Positions 9,208 through 19,527 of a stretch of DNA of 56,885 bases are shown one piece after another. This DNA is from Fragilaria crotonensis (taxonomy: Eukaryota > Bacillariophyta > Fragilariophyceae > Fragilariales > Fragilariaceae): assembly GCA_022925895.1 (NCBI GenBank), contig JAKSYS010000397.1:1-56885 (forward strand), written 5' to 3'. The notes below the pieces were generated by a model that was not told where the DNA came from, did no database searches, and saw only the letters and a list, made by a program, of their open reading frames with translations. The position numbers were made by a program, and so were the translations under genes. Each line of letters begins with the position of its first letter. Within the stretch, counting starts at the first letter, position 1.

Positions 9208-10932
9208 TTAGTTTTCGTTGTCACCTCTGCGTTGTTTCTTCAGCTTTTTCGTGAAACCACGCTTCCGACTAAACGCCTCCTTGACGGTTGCTTCGTCAGC
9301 ATCGTCAACGTCGCCTTCCAATATCATGCGTTCTTGCCTTTGTTCAGCCTCACGCACAACCTCAATTAATTCACGTTGCTTAGAATCGTAGAAAATTATT
9401 CCTCGTCCATTGCGATTTCCAGCGCGACCGCAACGACCCATGCGATGCAGATGTGCCACCACGTTGCCAGCAAACTCCAGTTGTACAACTGCTGTAACTC
9501 CCGGGACATCCAATCCGCGTGCTCCCAAGTCTGTACATACCAGAATAGACACCACGTCGTCGTCTTCGGAGTTGTCCTTTGAAGCTGGCGAGTAGTTGCG
9601 AAAGCGTTCCAAATTTTGCGTCCTTTCTTCCAACGGAATCTTGGCGTGGTATTTCACGCTTGGGAATCCAGCTCGTTCCAGTGCTCCCTGTGCGCCGTCA
9701 ACATCGTCGCCGGAATTCAGAAACACCATGACCTTTTCTCCCAGAAGGCCTCCCTCGCCAGGTGGAGTTTTCAATAGTTCCACCAATCGCTCCATTCGCT
9801 CTTTGTTGCCTTCGATTTCCATCCACAGAGTCCGTTCCCGGAGTCCGTAGTGCCGAGCACTGTGCATTCCTGCCATGGCGACACGCTCAGCATACGGAAA
9901 TTTCTTTTGCAGGTAGGCATCGACAGATCTCAATCCCATATCAGGCAATGTGGCAGCAACAAACACATGTTGGACTCTCTTGATCTCATAACTGGCATCC
10001 AGCTTGGTGGTGCGTCTAAATCCCAATAAGACATTCTCCAATTGACGAATGTAACCCCCATCCAGCAACATGTCGGCTTCGTCCACAATCAACGTGTTGA
10101 TATCGGCAAACATTTCAATGTTGGCTGGTTTTAATCCCAATGGCCCTACCGCTGCCGGTGTGGAAATGATAATATCTACCGGAGGGTCGTTCCCTCCCAG
10201 AGCAACACAATTGCGAAAGGGTTGGAAATCTTTGGGTTCCGACAGGCCCCCCGGCATGACAGCAATGCGAACAACCGTGCTGGGGTCCACGTTGTCGCCA
10301 TCGTGACTACGAGATGCCAAATCGAAACGATTATTTCCAACCAAGCATTGTGAACCTCCGCACAGTGGCATGGCCATGCGAACCACTTGATTGACAAGTT
10401 CCTTGTTCGGTACTAGGATGATCGCACGAGCGAAATCATACGTCACCCTGTTGTTTTTGTTTTCGGCCTTTTGTTGCAGAATTTCATCCACGAGCGGCAA
10501 TAGATACGCGAGCGTTTTACCACTCCCTGTTTCTGCACCAATAGTCACGTCGGTGCCCGCTTGAATGGCGGGATACGCGGAGGCTTGGACGGCTGATGGG
10601 CGACAGAGGCCCAACTGTTCCAAGCGCTGCAGCAGGAGGGGAGATTTGACACCAATGGATTGAAACGTAACATCCGGGGCTGCAAAGAAATCATAAATGG
10701 CGTCAGCTGGTTCAGTGGAGAACAAACGTGTCTGCAGTTGTCGTTGTACTGGCTTGCGTGGTTGAGCTCTGTACGCGTCGGAGGATCGGCATGGTAGCGA
10801 GCATGGCGAAGTAAATGCCACCATACTTCGTCGTGGAACTTGTGATACCCTTGCCGACGCTACTCTTAGGACACGTTGCATCATGAGAAAAAGAATGAAA
10901 GAGCAACGAACCATGGGCCGTCGTGGCAGCAA
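9208..10932 (-). CDS. DEAD-box ATP-dependent RNA helicase, probably mitochondrial
   Basis: 574 residues, intact. After a Q-motif region (F-SIGV...RPSAVQ) the helicase motifs come in order: I AETGSGKT (133-140), II VDEAD, III AAT in VAATLPDMG (usually SAT), then IV-VI with ILVCTDLGARGLDVPGV and HRMGRCGRAGNR. It ends in a basic tail (FSRKRGFTKKLKKQRRGDNE). The N-terminal 70 residues are Arg-rich with amphipathic character (MMQRVLRVASARVSQVPRRS) and TRLFSTEP, which looks like a mitochondrial presequence and its cleavage region; a plastid role is less likely because no Ala-Phe junction is seen. Such helicases remodel RNA during organelle ribosome assembly or splicing. The SAT to AAT change is the only odd residue. 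Confidence 0.93.
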   Translation of the reverse strand: MLPRRPMVRCSFILFLMMQRVLRVASARVSQVPRRSMVAFTSPCSLPCRSSDAYRAQPRKPVQRQLQTRLFSTEPADAIYDFFAAPDVTFQSIGVKSPLLLQRLEQLGLCRPSAVQASAYPAIQAGTDVTIGAETGSGKTLAYLLPLVDEILQQKAENKNNRVTYDFARAIILVPNKELVNQVVRMAMPLCGGSQCLVGNNRFDLASRSHDGDNVDPSTVVRIAVMPGGLSEPKDFQPFRNCVALGGNDPPVDIIISTPAAVGPLGLKPANIEMFADINTLIVDEADMLLDGGYIRQLENVLLGFRRTTKLDASYEIKRVQHVFVAATLPDMGLRSVDAYLQKKFPYAERVAMAGMHSARHYGLRERTLWMEIEGNKERMERLVELLKTPPGEGGLLGEKVMVFLNSGDDVDGAQGALERAGFPSVKYHAKIPLEERTQNLERFRNYSPASKDNSEDDDVVSILVCTDLGARGLDVPGVTAVVQLEFAGNVVAHLHRMGRCGRAGNRNGRGIIFYDSKQRELIEVVREAEQRQERMILEGDVDDADEATVKEAFSRKRGFTKKLKKQRRGDNEN

Positions 10933-11231
10933 CGTCTACGTTGGAGCGTTCTTGAAATTTTGTTCTTCGTGCAATTGATCGGGGCACCCGTCACATCTTT
11001 ATCTCGTCTGCATGATGGGTGGAAGTGCTCCCCGATGACAAGGACAGTGTGACGGACAGGCGCCATTATTTGCGAGCAGTGAATCGCAGTACTGGGAATG
11101 ACTCTACTGTAGTACTGGAGTGCTATTCAAATTACTATACGTCCTCTCTCGTCAGCCCGGAGAAATGTCCTTACTTTGTTGGATTTTTGTCCGACGTCCC
11201 ATGGCCCACTTCCCACTGGGACGATGTGACG

Positions 11232-11972
11232 ATGCTACAGCTCCGAGCCATCCTTGCGCTTGTGATTAACGTTGCTGCGACTTCAGTGGTACATGCCTTT
11301 TCTCCATGTCCACCGCCTCGATTTGATGTATTTTGCGACAAGATTGTTGGTCTCTGGCATACGTCCCGAGGAAGTCGAACAGTCGAGGATGTGATGCGGT
11401 CATGTGGAGGTGCCATCCAGGGGATTCGCGACAACGACTTCTACCTGAATCGTGCCGACGATGGGTTTTGTTATTTCGATTGTGGAAGCTATTCGTATGG
11501 ACCAGTTGATATTGCAACTGTATCGCCTTCCAATAGACTCCTTGCTAGTTTGGCTTTGCCAAATGTGAGAATCTGGTTATCATCACATGAGGGTATACTT
11601 ACTGTGGACGCAACCCTGTTGCCCAACATTAAATCGGAAGCGGATGCCACGGTCCTGCTAGAAAACGTAGTGCTGCCCATCGCCAGTACTAGACCAGAAT
11701 TCTGCGTGGGGAGACAACTGCAATGTCGAATGGCATCGCCTTCACAACCTTGGATGATGCAACGCGTTCTGTGGGAGTCTCGACAAGTTTCTGATGAAAA
11801 TCACGATCCACTTGTCGGCCCGTTTCAATGTTGGATTGAACATACAGATAATACAATATCCATGGGAGTGTCATGCGAATCAAGTGGATACGTTAAGGAG
11901 ATTCTGCGAAGCTACAACGTTGACAGTGGCAAACAATGTAAAGTTACGCTTCAGGAGGGCAGGCTGTTGTAG
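11232..11972 (+). CDS. predicted plastid protein of unknown function, lipocalin-sized
   Basis: About 246 residues from the ATG at 11232, chosen because it opens a signal peptide (MLQLRAILALVINVAATSVV) ending HA|FSP. A Phe right after the signal peptide is the hallmark of import into complex plastids of diatoms. The ORF stays open upstream to 11019, but that part lacks protein character. The mature part begins FDVFCDKIVGLWHTSRGSRT and includes VEDVMRSCGGAIQGIRDNDF and NRADDGFCYFDCGSYSYGP. I believe this matches a conserved stramenopile plastid family of unknown function; the GLW start and size suggest a beta-barrel, but that is inference. Six or more cysteines may form disulfides. Confidence 0.75.
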   Translation: MLQLRAILALVINVAATSVVHAFSPCPPPRFDVFCDKIVGLWHTSRGSRTVEDVMRSCGGAIQGIRDNDFYLNRADDGFCYFDCGSYSYGPVDIATVSPSNRLLASLALPNVRIWLSSHEGILTVDATLLPNIKSEADATVLLENVVLPIASTRPEFCVGRQLQCRMASPSQPWMMQRVLWESRQVSDENHDPLVGPFQCWIEHTDNTISMGVSCESSGYVKEILRSYNVDSGKQCKVTLQEGRLL

Positions 11973-12265
11973 GTCTGCCACGTGCTCGCTGGACATCAGC
12001 ATACAGCGTAGGCGCTTGGTTCGTACATGTTCTCGTCATCGCGGAATACATTACTTTCATGCTACATCCTTGTTGTGGCATCATGCGCTCTCAATTCTCA
12101 CACTCTTGTCACACATGAGCTGATGAATATTATGGTAAGAAATGGAGTAGCACTTGTTCTCCGAGTCCGATTGTCAGTTACCGTTTATCTCCTTCGCGAG
12201 CATTTGAAGCACACTGTAATATTTCAAACTTCAAACACAGCAATGTGTGTTGTTGGGAATCCGCA

Positions 12266-12863
12266 TACCACATAAAAAGTGCCTGGAGCCGTTACTTTCA
12301 CCCCGTTGTGGACTAAAGATATCTTGCTCAAAATTGCTTTGATTTCAATTCTGTTTGCTTACAAGTGCTGTGTAATGTTCTTGGCTATCCAGAACATTAA
12401 TCATCCTTTTACCAGAGCAAGAATTGATGAAGTTGTCGCTGAACTTGTGACGCTCATTTTAGAATTTAACAGCTCCAGGCACTTCATTTAAATGTAAACA
12501 TACCTTAAGACATTTTTTTGGTATCGGTTGAGATTTTTCACCCCATTTGACTATGATTTTTTGTACGTGTTTTCTACTGCTACAGAGTTTTTCCCTATTG
12601 GTGGTACGCGATCAATGGGGTGAAATCCCCGAGGGGAGAAAAATTGCCACCCCTCAACTTCCAGTGAGCTTTACAACCCAGTCTACAAATTGGTTAATTC
12701 ACTGCTCCAGACAACATTGTTATATTGTATATCAGAGATCAACTCTTCCATAGCAAGTGCTATCAATTTCTTAAAATTGAGTGACTTCTTTGTAGGAGGA
12801 GGCGAAAAAACCCCGTTTAACGGCTCCAGCGGTCGAAACGGCTCCAGGCACTTTTTATGTGGT
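12266..12863. mobile_element. MITE with perfect 26 bp inverted ends and TA target duplication
   Basis: The ends are perfect inverted repeats at 12268-12293 and 12837-12861, starting CCACATAAAAAGTGCCTGG and continuing AGCCGTT, each flanked by TA (12266-12267 and 12862-12863). Inside, the GGCTCCAG end motif recurs at about 12820-12829, and a TTTCACCCC motif occurs twice (12297 and 12537). There is no transposase ORF. Terminal sequence differs from the element at 6199, so this is a separate family with the same TA-type insertion. Confidence 0.8.
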
Positions 12864-13267
12864 AGTGTGTGTGCTCTAGAGAGGGGTTATACGTTGTACA
12901 GATTTTGTAGTAGTAGGAGAAGTCGGAACTTCATCGCGCATCAGATTTCAGATCGGTACCAGGTACTGTACCTGGTACTTGTACTATCGACTCTGAGCAC
13001 AGCACGTGTTCACGTGAGTGCTGGTACCCTTGTACGTGGTTCCAATCTCCCATGGGAAAAGAGAGGCGGAAGCCACATTCGTCACGGAGTCCGGGCGATA
13101 GAGATCGCAATTCGCACATAATTCTTGCTCTTGTTTGGTGAGCGACTAAACATACGATCGCCCACTTTCCACCACACTGTATCATTTTAATATGCGGTAT
13201 GCTGATGAATAGTAAGACTTGACATTCTTGGAGTATCGACTATCGACCACAATACCTAGTAGCACAG
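12864..13267. other. intergenic with a GTACC palindrome
   Basis: No gene. It holds the perfect palindromic motif at 12956-12978 and the promoter region of the glycosyltransferase gene. Confidence 0.5.
12956..12978. repeat. intergenic palindrome, GTACCAGGTAC type
   Basis: GTACCAGGTAC, one central T, then its reverse complement GTACCTGGTAC. Similar palindromes occur at 16469, 46487 and 56783, always between genes. Confidence 0.8.
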
Positions 13268-14728
13268 ATGTCCGCGATGGTACACAAACGAAAAGACAGT
13301 GATCTTCCTGACGTTTGCGATCGGCACGGTGGCTCATCGAGCACACATTTTGATCACCAATTACCACACCACCATTATCACAATCACCATCACCATCACC
13401 ACCACAGAAACAAGAATGAGCCATGTTGTCCAATGCAAGTTGCAGTGATGTTTTTCATTGTGTTTTATTTGGGTGGTGGGTTCTTCGTAGTTCTGTTCTC
13501 TGCGGCGAGTTTGGTTGCAAGCGGTGAAATGTCGCCTGCCGACGTTGAGCTCATGACATTCCATCATCGAACCAACTTGAACCCGAGGACGCGTGCCGAC
13601 CGATTCCCATCGGTCGAAGATCGAGTCAAGTTTTACATGTCGGATTGGTATCTACAACCTTGCAGCGACGAGGACAAACTTGGATACTCTGAAGTATACA
13701 ATGGGAACTACACAATCATACGGGTTGATGTTGACGCACAGAGCTACGATTTTTATGGTTCTATTCAGCGAAATAAGCCCCTCTATCTCGATCCTTCGGT
13801 ATTGTCGACTTGCACCAGCAGCCTTTTCAATTTGGCCCTGAGAACCGTGTCGTTTCAAAAGTCTCAATCTCATCTCGTTGATGATAGGAGGCATCATCGA
13901 CCAATCTGTGCAGATCTGGAAGGATTGCTTCCTCTCAAACCCAGCTTGGCTTATTTTGGTGGTGTTGGACCCTCCATTCCGGTTCCCTTGTTTAGCTCAG
14001 TCCGAGATGTCTCACTCGTACCATTTGCATCTCCCGAATCTTGTCGGACAAAAAGTAGTCCGAAGTCAGACAGGAACTCCCCTATACTTTGGCGAATGTC
14101 GAGTCGTCGACAGTTTGATATGCTGGTGAGTTCGAAACTTCGAGACATCCCTTGGGAAAAGAAGACTCCCACTGCCGTGTTTCGAGACTCGGGACGATTA
14201 CTCGATTCGAGGGATGAGTGTTTGGAGGACCTAGTTTGTCGATTCATCATCGAACACGCCAATTCGAAACTGATTAATGCCGGTTATGAACTGGATTTCC
14301 GAAAGCCGGTGCCGCACACTATCGATGGCATTGTCGTAACTCGTGACCCGTTGGGCACGCGATCCTTGCAGTCGCACAAAATAATCATCGACTTCAACAA
14401 TGGCCACCACGATAACGGTGTTCAACTGGCCTGGAAACTCTACAGCACGTCGGTGTTACTCATGCCTATACCAACGCAAGCAACTTGGTTGATGGAGCCA
14501 TTACTCATGCCCTGGAAGCACTTTATTCCTTTGAATGACACGAACGCTGAAGAAATGGTGCAATGGGTAATTGATAACGATGAGGAGGCGCATCGCATAT
14601 CGGAACGTGCATCGCTTTTTCTTCATGATCTTCTCCTTCATCCTCAAGCTATGATTGACGAAGAGAATATCAAGCGCCAAATGATTGAACGCTATCAAGC
14701 TCACTGGATCTATAAAGTTAGTGAATAA
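13268..14728 (+). CDS. type II membrane glycosyltransferase, CAP10/GT90-like
   Basis: 486 residues. The short cytoplasmic part is His-rich (HHHYHNHHHHHHHR, residues 34-47), followed by one signal-anchor span (about 57-85, VAVMFFIVFYLGGGFFVVLF) and a long lumenal domain. Near the C-terminus (about 370-455) it shows the GT90 pattern: KIIIDFNNG, a short helix, LLMPIPTQATWLMEPLLMPW, then KHFIPLNDTNAEEMVQWVID with NDEEAHRISERAS, equivalent to the HFIPL...W...ND-EA-IA-A core of CAP10/POGLUT enzymes. The family moves xylose or glucose onto glycans or proteins in the Golgi or ER. The middle region is divergent. Its stop overlaps the convergent prenyltransferase gene by 11 bp. Confidence 0.7.
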   Translation: MSAMVHKRKDSDLPDVCDRHGGSSSTHFDHQLPHHHYHNHHHHHHHRNKNEPCCPMQVAVMFFIVFYLGGGFFVVLFSAASLVASGEMSPADVELMTFHHRTNLNPRTRADRFPSVEDRVKFYMSDWYLQPCSDEDKLGYSEVYNGNYTIIRVDVDAQSYDFYGSIQRNKPLYLDPSVLSTCTSSLFNLALRTVSFQKSQSHLVDDRRHHRPICADLEGLLPLKPSLAYFGGVGPSIPVPLFSSVRDVSLVPFASPESCRTKSSPKSDRNSPILWRMSSRRQFDMLVSSKLRDIPWEKKTPTAVFRDSGRLLDSRDECLEDLVCRFIIEHANSKLINAGYELDFRKPVPHTIDGIVVTRDPLGTRSLQSHKIIIDFNNGHHDNGVQLAWKLYSTSVLLMPIPTQATWLMEPLLMPWKHFIPLNDTNAEEMVQWVIDNDEEAHRISERASLFLHDLLLHPQAMIDEENIKRQMIERYQAHWIYKVSE

Positions 14729-15725
14729 CGCCGCGCTTCTTCTCCAACTCTTCCACTCTATAAATCCAGTACTTGCGGCGAATCAAATCGTATTGTAAAG
14801 CCATGGCCTTGCACGTGTCAATCGCCTCGACAATGCTCTCGGTAGTTCCACTCATCTCCAACATATCGATGCGAGCCGAATTCAGGTTGACACACGCTTC
14901 TTGATCGCGCCCGGCATCCTCTAGGACTTGTTTGACATCTGTCGCCGCCTTTAAGTAATGGGCAACCATGGCCGGTGTGTTTTGTTCCTTGAGGATGCCA
15001 ATCAAATATCGCCAAGGTGATTCATTGTAGGGATCGATCGACGCAATTTCAATTGCATAATCAGCCTCTTGACGAGCAGTTTCTTCTGTCAATGGATCAC
15101 GATTTCCTCTATATGGACTGCAAACCATCGTTGATTCCATGCCGAGTTATTTCGACAGTCTTCTACAATCAAGTCATTGGAAAATTTAATTTCATCCAAA
15201 AACAATTGATCCATCGCAACCACTCGAATGATCCATTGCCGTGACGACCACATGTGATAATTCTTTCCATCTTCACTCAAAACTGTCGCAATGTAATCCA
15301 ACTCCCTTCGCGCCTTTGCTTCGTCGATTCCGGAGGCTTCCAACAAGAAACGACGATGAAATGCGATCTGATAATTCTTTGGATTGGGATCCACCCAACT
15401 TTGCCGCCAATTCCAAGTCTTTCTGTACCAGTTCCTCGCTCAAACCAATATTCTCCAAACATAATCGACGAAAGTGCCAAACAGTGTAGTTGGCTGGATT
15501 GAGTTGGAGGCAAATGGTGGTCAATTGCAGTGCTCGTTCAGATCGTTCATCGGCCTTGAGAATGGCCCGCATGTAATCGTAACCCAGAGTAAAATCTGGT
15601 TTGTAGTCAATCCTACAGACTGGTTGCGCACCATCGCCTTGAGGAACAGGAGTTACGTCTGAGAAAACAATGGGGATCTCATGTGTCAACATGGTCAGAC
15701 TGCGCCGTAATGGATGGTTGCCCAA
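14718..15725 (-). CDS. FNTA: protein farnesyl/geranylgeranyltransferase alpha subunit, two frameshifts
   Basis: Three consecutive ORFs give one FNTA-like protein of about 335 residues. Part 1 (15725 to about 15397) has FSDVTPVPQGDG, DYMRAIL, SERALQLT and NPANYTVWHFRR. Part 2 (to about 15112) has VDPNPKNYQIAFHRRFLLE, MWSSRQW and NNSAWNQRW. Part 3 (to 14718) has YNESPWRYLIGIL and YDLIRRKYW. These are the alpha-alpha prenyltransferase repeats (NY-W-R/HRR, W-R-W, N-SAWN-R) in proper order. The alpha subunit pairs with a beta subunit to attach farnesyl or geranylgeranyl groups to CaaX proteins. The shifts are at the CCC run 15394-15396 (one base too many) and near 15109-15114 (one too few); they cancel, so the last third returns to the first frame. 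Met12 is a likely start. Confidence 0.88.
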
Positions 15726-16811
15726 CCCACCATCAACAAGACACTGAACTATGTTACCCGCTGCGGTGCTCTATGGCATGTAAATTCATTGGCAAGGTTT
15801 GTCAGATCATACTGTGCCACTGTTGGTAATATCGACGGTCCTACCGTACGATGCGATGACAGTGTCGATGGCAACGGTGCTACTGTACCACGCGACAACA
15901 CTGCAAGTACGAAAACTATCTGTTCGATCGGATCGTGTGCTAGCTATGTCCTGGACGATGATGATCTTGGTTGGACAGTTGTGAACAGAGGTTCAAACAA
16001 GTCCAAGACCAAGACCTGACATAAGGATTTATGCCAAGAGGCATGCAAGTGTTGGAAAGCCTTTATAGGCATATGTACTAATGGATCCGGGGTTAGATTA
16101 ACCCAGTGGGATTACTTTCAGTCTTGGAGTTGGTCTTGTTCCAACTTGGACTTAAGGAAAGTGGTCTTGTGTTTGTTCTGCTTGTACTGGATGAGATGTG
16201 TGGTTAATCTTGGGAGCTTTTGGAGTCCAGGAACAAGATTGGAATAGATCTAGAAAGTGTAATTTCTAGAACTCACAATATTCGAAAACAGGATCTAGTA
16301 GCGTCGAGTTCACTACTGGATAGAGAGTCTACGGTATTGGGAATCAGAGATATTTAACAAAGGTTACCGTTCGAAGTCATACTGTTCACTCGGAGCTCGG
16401 ATTAGACTGGGTCCCAAGTTAAAAATGATCGTTGAGCACCGGAGTACCCAGTTATACGTAGTACCGATACCAGGTACAGTACCTGGTGAACACGGCTTTC
16501 GCGGATGGAATTTGAGCAGATATAGCCGAATGGAAGATTCTCTTACTGTATTGGAGTACTGTACAACCTCAAGAAACATGTACCCGTAAGGTATGTAGAA
16601 CATTTCTGACATGTGCGAACACATGCATACGCCGAGAGCATGCGAACGTTGAGTCATCGTCGTCTCTTCCCGTCACACACGCAAGAATCGGACTGTCGGC
16701 ACGACTTGTTCGCGGTCGATGTTGTTCCGTAGATCTACTAGAAGAGATTGCTTCATAGTAACCTGTGCACTGGCAATTGATCTCACGACGTATTTGCATG
16801 ACTGTTGAACC
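15726..16811. other. intergenic, no gene recognised
   Basis: About 1.1 kb with only compositionally poor ORFs. It contains a GTACC palindrome at 16469-16487 and must hold both the FNTA and TLC gene promoters, which diverge. Confidence 0.45.
16469..16487. repeat. intergenic palindrome, ACCAGGTAC type
   Basis: ACCAGGTAC, a central A, then GTACCTGGT. Same family as the palindrome at 12956. Confidence 0.75.
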
Positions 16812-17734
16812 ATGGCAACGACTCAATCAGCACTTGCGCAAGGCTTGGACCCCATTTCATCCTTCCTTCTCTACGCAATTAGAGTGACTTTGGATGACAA
16901 TGGAGCATGGGAATGGAATCTGAGGTTGGTGGGTGTCGTTTCCGCAATTGTTCTAATGGTCATCAAGTTCACCTTTCACAAGGCCTATGGGATTGATTGG
17001 TTCTCCCTGACGAATGCGATTGTGACGGGTTTCGAGCAGTAGTGGTTGTCTATCTCAACTCATATGCGTCGGAAGCGATGACTGGATTTCCAGGTATGAA
17101 GATATTGTTATTTCTTGGTACACGTGCCGTATTTGAAAATGTATTATCTGTACAGTGGTTCAACGTCTCATTTACTTCTTCCACAGAGCCATTTCGGACG
17201 GCACAATGCGATGCCCCTCTAACGAGCCTGCATCGCATACTTCCTGCGGTAGCCATGGGATACGCCGTTATCGACGTTATCGATGGTTTTACAGTTGGAA
17301 TAGACTTCTTGATTCACGGGATTTTGACCTTATCAGTGATGCTGTTTTTCTGTGAACTGGATAGACCTCAGATTGTGGCACCCTTTGTCATTATGGAATG
17401 CTCCACGATCTTCCTGAACTTTGTGCGAGCCACGTTTCTGGATGAGACGGGTAGTCTCGTGGTGCAGCTTCTGTTCGCGATCACATTCACTCTATGTCGC
17501 ATTATCATTGTTCCTCCCTTGCATTTCCATGTGACGAAAGCTCTCTTCATGGCGGAAACGAATGATTGTGACGGGCCCTACTTCAAGTGGGTCGTTCTTC
17601 TGTTCGGAGTGTTCTTCAATTCCTTGAATGCATTTTGGTTCTACAAACTAGTTCGCAAAGTGCGACGAAAGCTGTCAGGTAAAGAGAAGATCAAAGACAA
17701 ATTGTGTCTGACGAGCACAACTAAGACGGACTGA
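16812..17734 (+). CDS. TLC-domain (TRAM-LAG1-CLN8) multi-pass membrane protein, one intron, one frameshift
   Basis: A membrane protein of about 275 residues. The first frame (16812 to about 17032) carries an N-terminal span and SLTNAIVTGF; the second continues RAVVVVYLNSYASEAMTGFP. One base seems missing near 17032. A canonical intron follows (17094-17186, GTATGA...TTCTTCCACAG); at 93 nt it contains no stop, so it reads through. After splicing comes EPFRTAQCDAPL, LHRILPAVAMGYAVIDVIDG, a conserved-type His in FLIHGILTLS, ECSTIFLNFVR and further spans, with a Lys-rich cytosolic end. This order (span-rich, H near the middle, E-STxFLN) fits TLC proteins such as ceramide synthases and TLCD lipid regulators. 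The short length and lack of a Lag1 motif favour the TLCD side. Confidence 0.75.
17094..17186 (+). other. spliceosomal intron in the TLC gene
   Basis: GTATGA donor, pyrimidine-rich TTTACTTCTTCCACAG acceptor, length 93 nt (a multiple of three with no in-frame stop). Splicing joins GFP to EPFRTAQ, which improves the family match. Confidence 0.75.
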
Positions 17735-18177
17735 GGATCCGGATCAAAACATAGTACCAGGTAGTCCTTTTCAATACCAGAAAAGTTGTGAATCTACATA
17801 TTAGGATGATGTAATACGACTGACGCCTGCCGTGAAATCATGGTTGGCATCAAATCCGTAAGAGCTCAACATTTACGAGCGGCTGCATTAATATTGAACG
17901 TCCTGATTATGCTGGGCTGATACGGACGCAATCACACCTACCAACTTTCTCGCTCACGTAACCGATGAGACTTCCCCCCTTGATCGCTCCGAGCGATAGT
18001 CATGACAAGAACGGAATGCCCGACCCGACCAGTATCTTCCAACAACTTGATAGTAAAGGCACTTTAGAATGCTGTGCTCCGCGCCTAGCAGGAGCTGAGC
18101 CATCCAATATCAACGGTATAGATCAGGACAGTGTCCAAATGAATTTTTCTCGAACAAATCGGCTTTTGATTTCCCAA
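17735..18177. other. intergenic, no gene recognised
   Basis: Convergent gene ends on both sides. A 73-codon plus ORF at 17965 overlaps the end of the next gene and is not convincing. Confidence 0.5.
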
Positions 18178-19527
18178 TTATCCTGACCCTTTCGACGCAT
18201 TTTTCGTCGGCACCATGGGCGATGGCATTCCCGCAACCTCACTCTTCTTCTTTGAGCTCGGGTGTTTACCTTTGTTGCCTCGTACCACACCACCATTTCC
18301 GACCTTGTTCGTATGATTGGTGCGACCCTTGCTAAGATCCTTCTTTGCACTAGTGTTGACGGCAGATGCCGAATGCCGATGCTGCTTTCCTGTAGGAGTG
18401 TCCTTCACTAACGTTTTCTTAACCTTTTTGCGATTTGCTTCTTCGTTACGCTTGGCACGCAAATGCAAGACAATGGCCGCCAGCTTCTGATCCGAGTCTG
18501 CCCCATTCTCTCCATGGCCGACTCCTCCACCGGGAAGCGGCTTGGGACGACTCTGACGTTCCTCGGTTGCCTTGACTTGTTTGGTGAAGAAGAGCTTGTA
18601 TTCATTTGTGTTTTCAATGGATACTTCGCGACGGTCGCGGGTTTCCTTATCACGCCAAGCCTTTCCATTGACAGAAGCTTCAACTTGGCACTTTCCATAC
18701 AACTGAGACGTTTTGGCGTCTTCGTCCGCCAATGCGGATAGAGATTCGATGGCTTGCAGGAGCTGCAATTTGGCAAGGGACGATAAGCGACTCTTTTCTG
18801 CCGCCGAGAACATGGGAGTCAAAGTCTTGGTCGATTCCTTAACAGGAGCCTTCACTGTCGCATTAGTTTGCATCGCGTCATTCTTGTCGGTATTTGGAGC
18901 CTCACTGTCGAGGTTCTTCACATCCCCTCCATCACGCGTTGTATTGGCAGTGCCTCCGTTCGCTGCGACATCGACTGGAGCCGGCACAACGACCTTCACC
19001 GCAGTTTGAGGTGATGGTACTGGAGGAACAGGCGCAGTCAAAACAAAGTAGGCACATCCATGCTTTTCACCGCGACGACGAGACGTTTTAGCAGGAACCA
19101 CATATAAGGCCCGTGCCGTAATGAAAGGACCTTCGACTGAGACGGCGGTGTCTCCTTTGACGACATCGACCAGAGTCAACTGTTCTGTCTGTTTGACTAG
19201 GACATCACCATTTGATGCTTCATCAGGCATCGGCGTGACACCATCATTTTCATCCTTCACCTGTGTCGATAACACCAGCTTTTCATCTGCAATTATCTTC
19301 TCCACTGACGCCATGTCCAGCTTGATCGGAAGGCTAGATTTGGCGTTGACATGTGCGATCATGTTGCCCACCACTCTCAAAATTTGTTCAGCGGTATGGA
19401 ATGGCAATTTACGAAAGGTCACTTTAGTCTGTTGCACCTGCCATGGAGTTCTGCTGATGCCATTGTTGCGGTTCCGAGGCTGACGGCCTCGGCGTCGCCC
19501 CTTGTTGGGGTTGCGACGCTCCGTCAT
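18178..19527 (-). CDS. basic RNA-binding-type protein, possible UPF3/Smg4 relative
   Basis: 449 residues, intact. The N-terminus is a basic Arg/Asn tract (MTERRNPNKGRRRGRQPRNR), then TKVTFRKLPFHTAEQILRVV opens a possible RRM-like fold, as UPF3 proteins do with K-V-R-LP. A later strand reads FITARALYVVPAKTSRRRGE and HGCAYFVLT. The rest is Ala/Thr/Lys-rich and disordered, with charged helices (RNEEANRKKVKKTLVK) and a very basic C-terminus. UPF3 links exon-junction complexes to UPF2 in nonsense-mediated decay. The match is partial: the strands between the two blocks are long and acidic. A generic nuclear RNA-binding or ribosome-biogenesis protein is an equally fair reading. Confidence 0.4.
   Translation of the reverse strand: MTERRNPNKGRRRGRQPRNRNNGISRTPWQVQQTKVTFRKLPFHTAEQILRVVGNMIAHVNAKSSLPIKLDMASVEKIIADEKLVLSTQVKDENDGVTPMPDEASNGDVLVKQTEQLTLVDVVKGDTAVSVEGPFITARALYVVPAKTSRRRGEKHGCAYFVLTAPVPPVPSPQTAVKVVVPAPVDVAANGGTANTTRDGGDVKNLDSEAPNTDKNDAMQTNATVKAPVKESTKTLTPMFSAAEKSRLSSLAKLQLLQAIESLSALADEDAKTSQLYGKCQVEASVNGKAWRDKETRDRREVSIENTNEYKLFFTKQVKATEERQSRPKPLPGGGVGHGENGADSDQKLAAIVLHLRAKRNEEANRKKVKKTLVKDTPTGKQHRHSASAVNTSAKKDLSKGRTNHTNKVGNGGVVRGNKGKHPSSKKKSEVAGMPSPMVPTKNASKGSG

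Noticed and set aside
15714-16019. 101-codon plus ORF beside FNTA
   Set aside because: Composition is not protein-like and it is made of GTAC-rich intergenic DNA.
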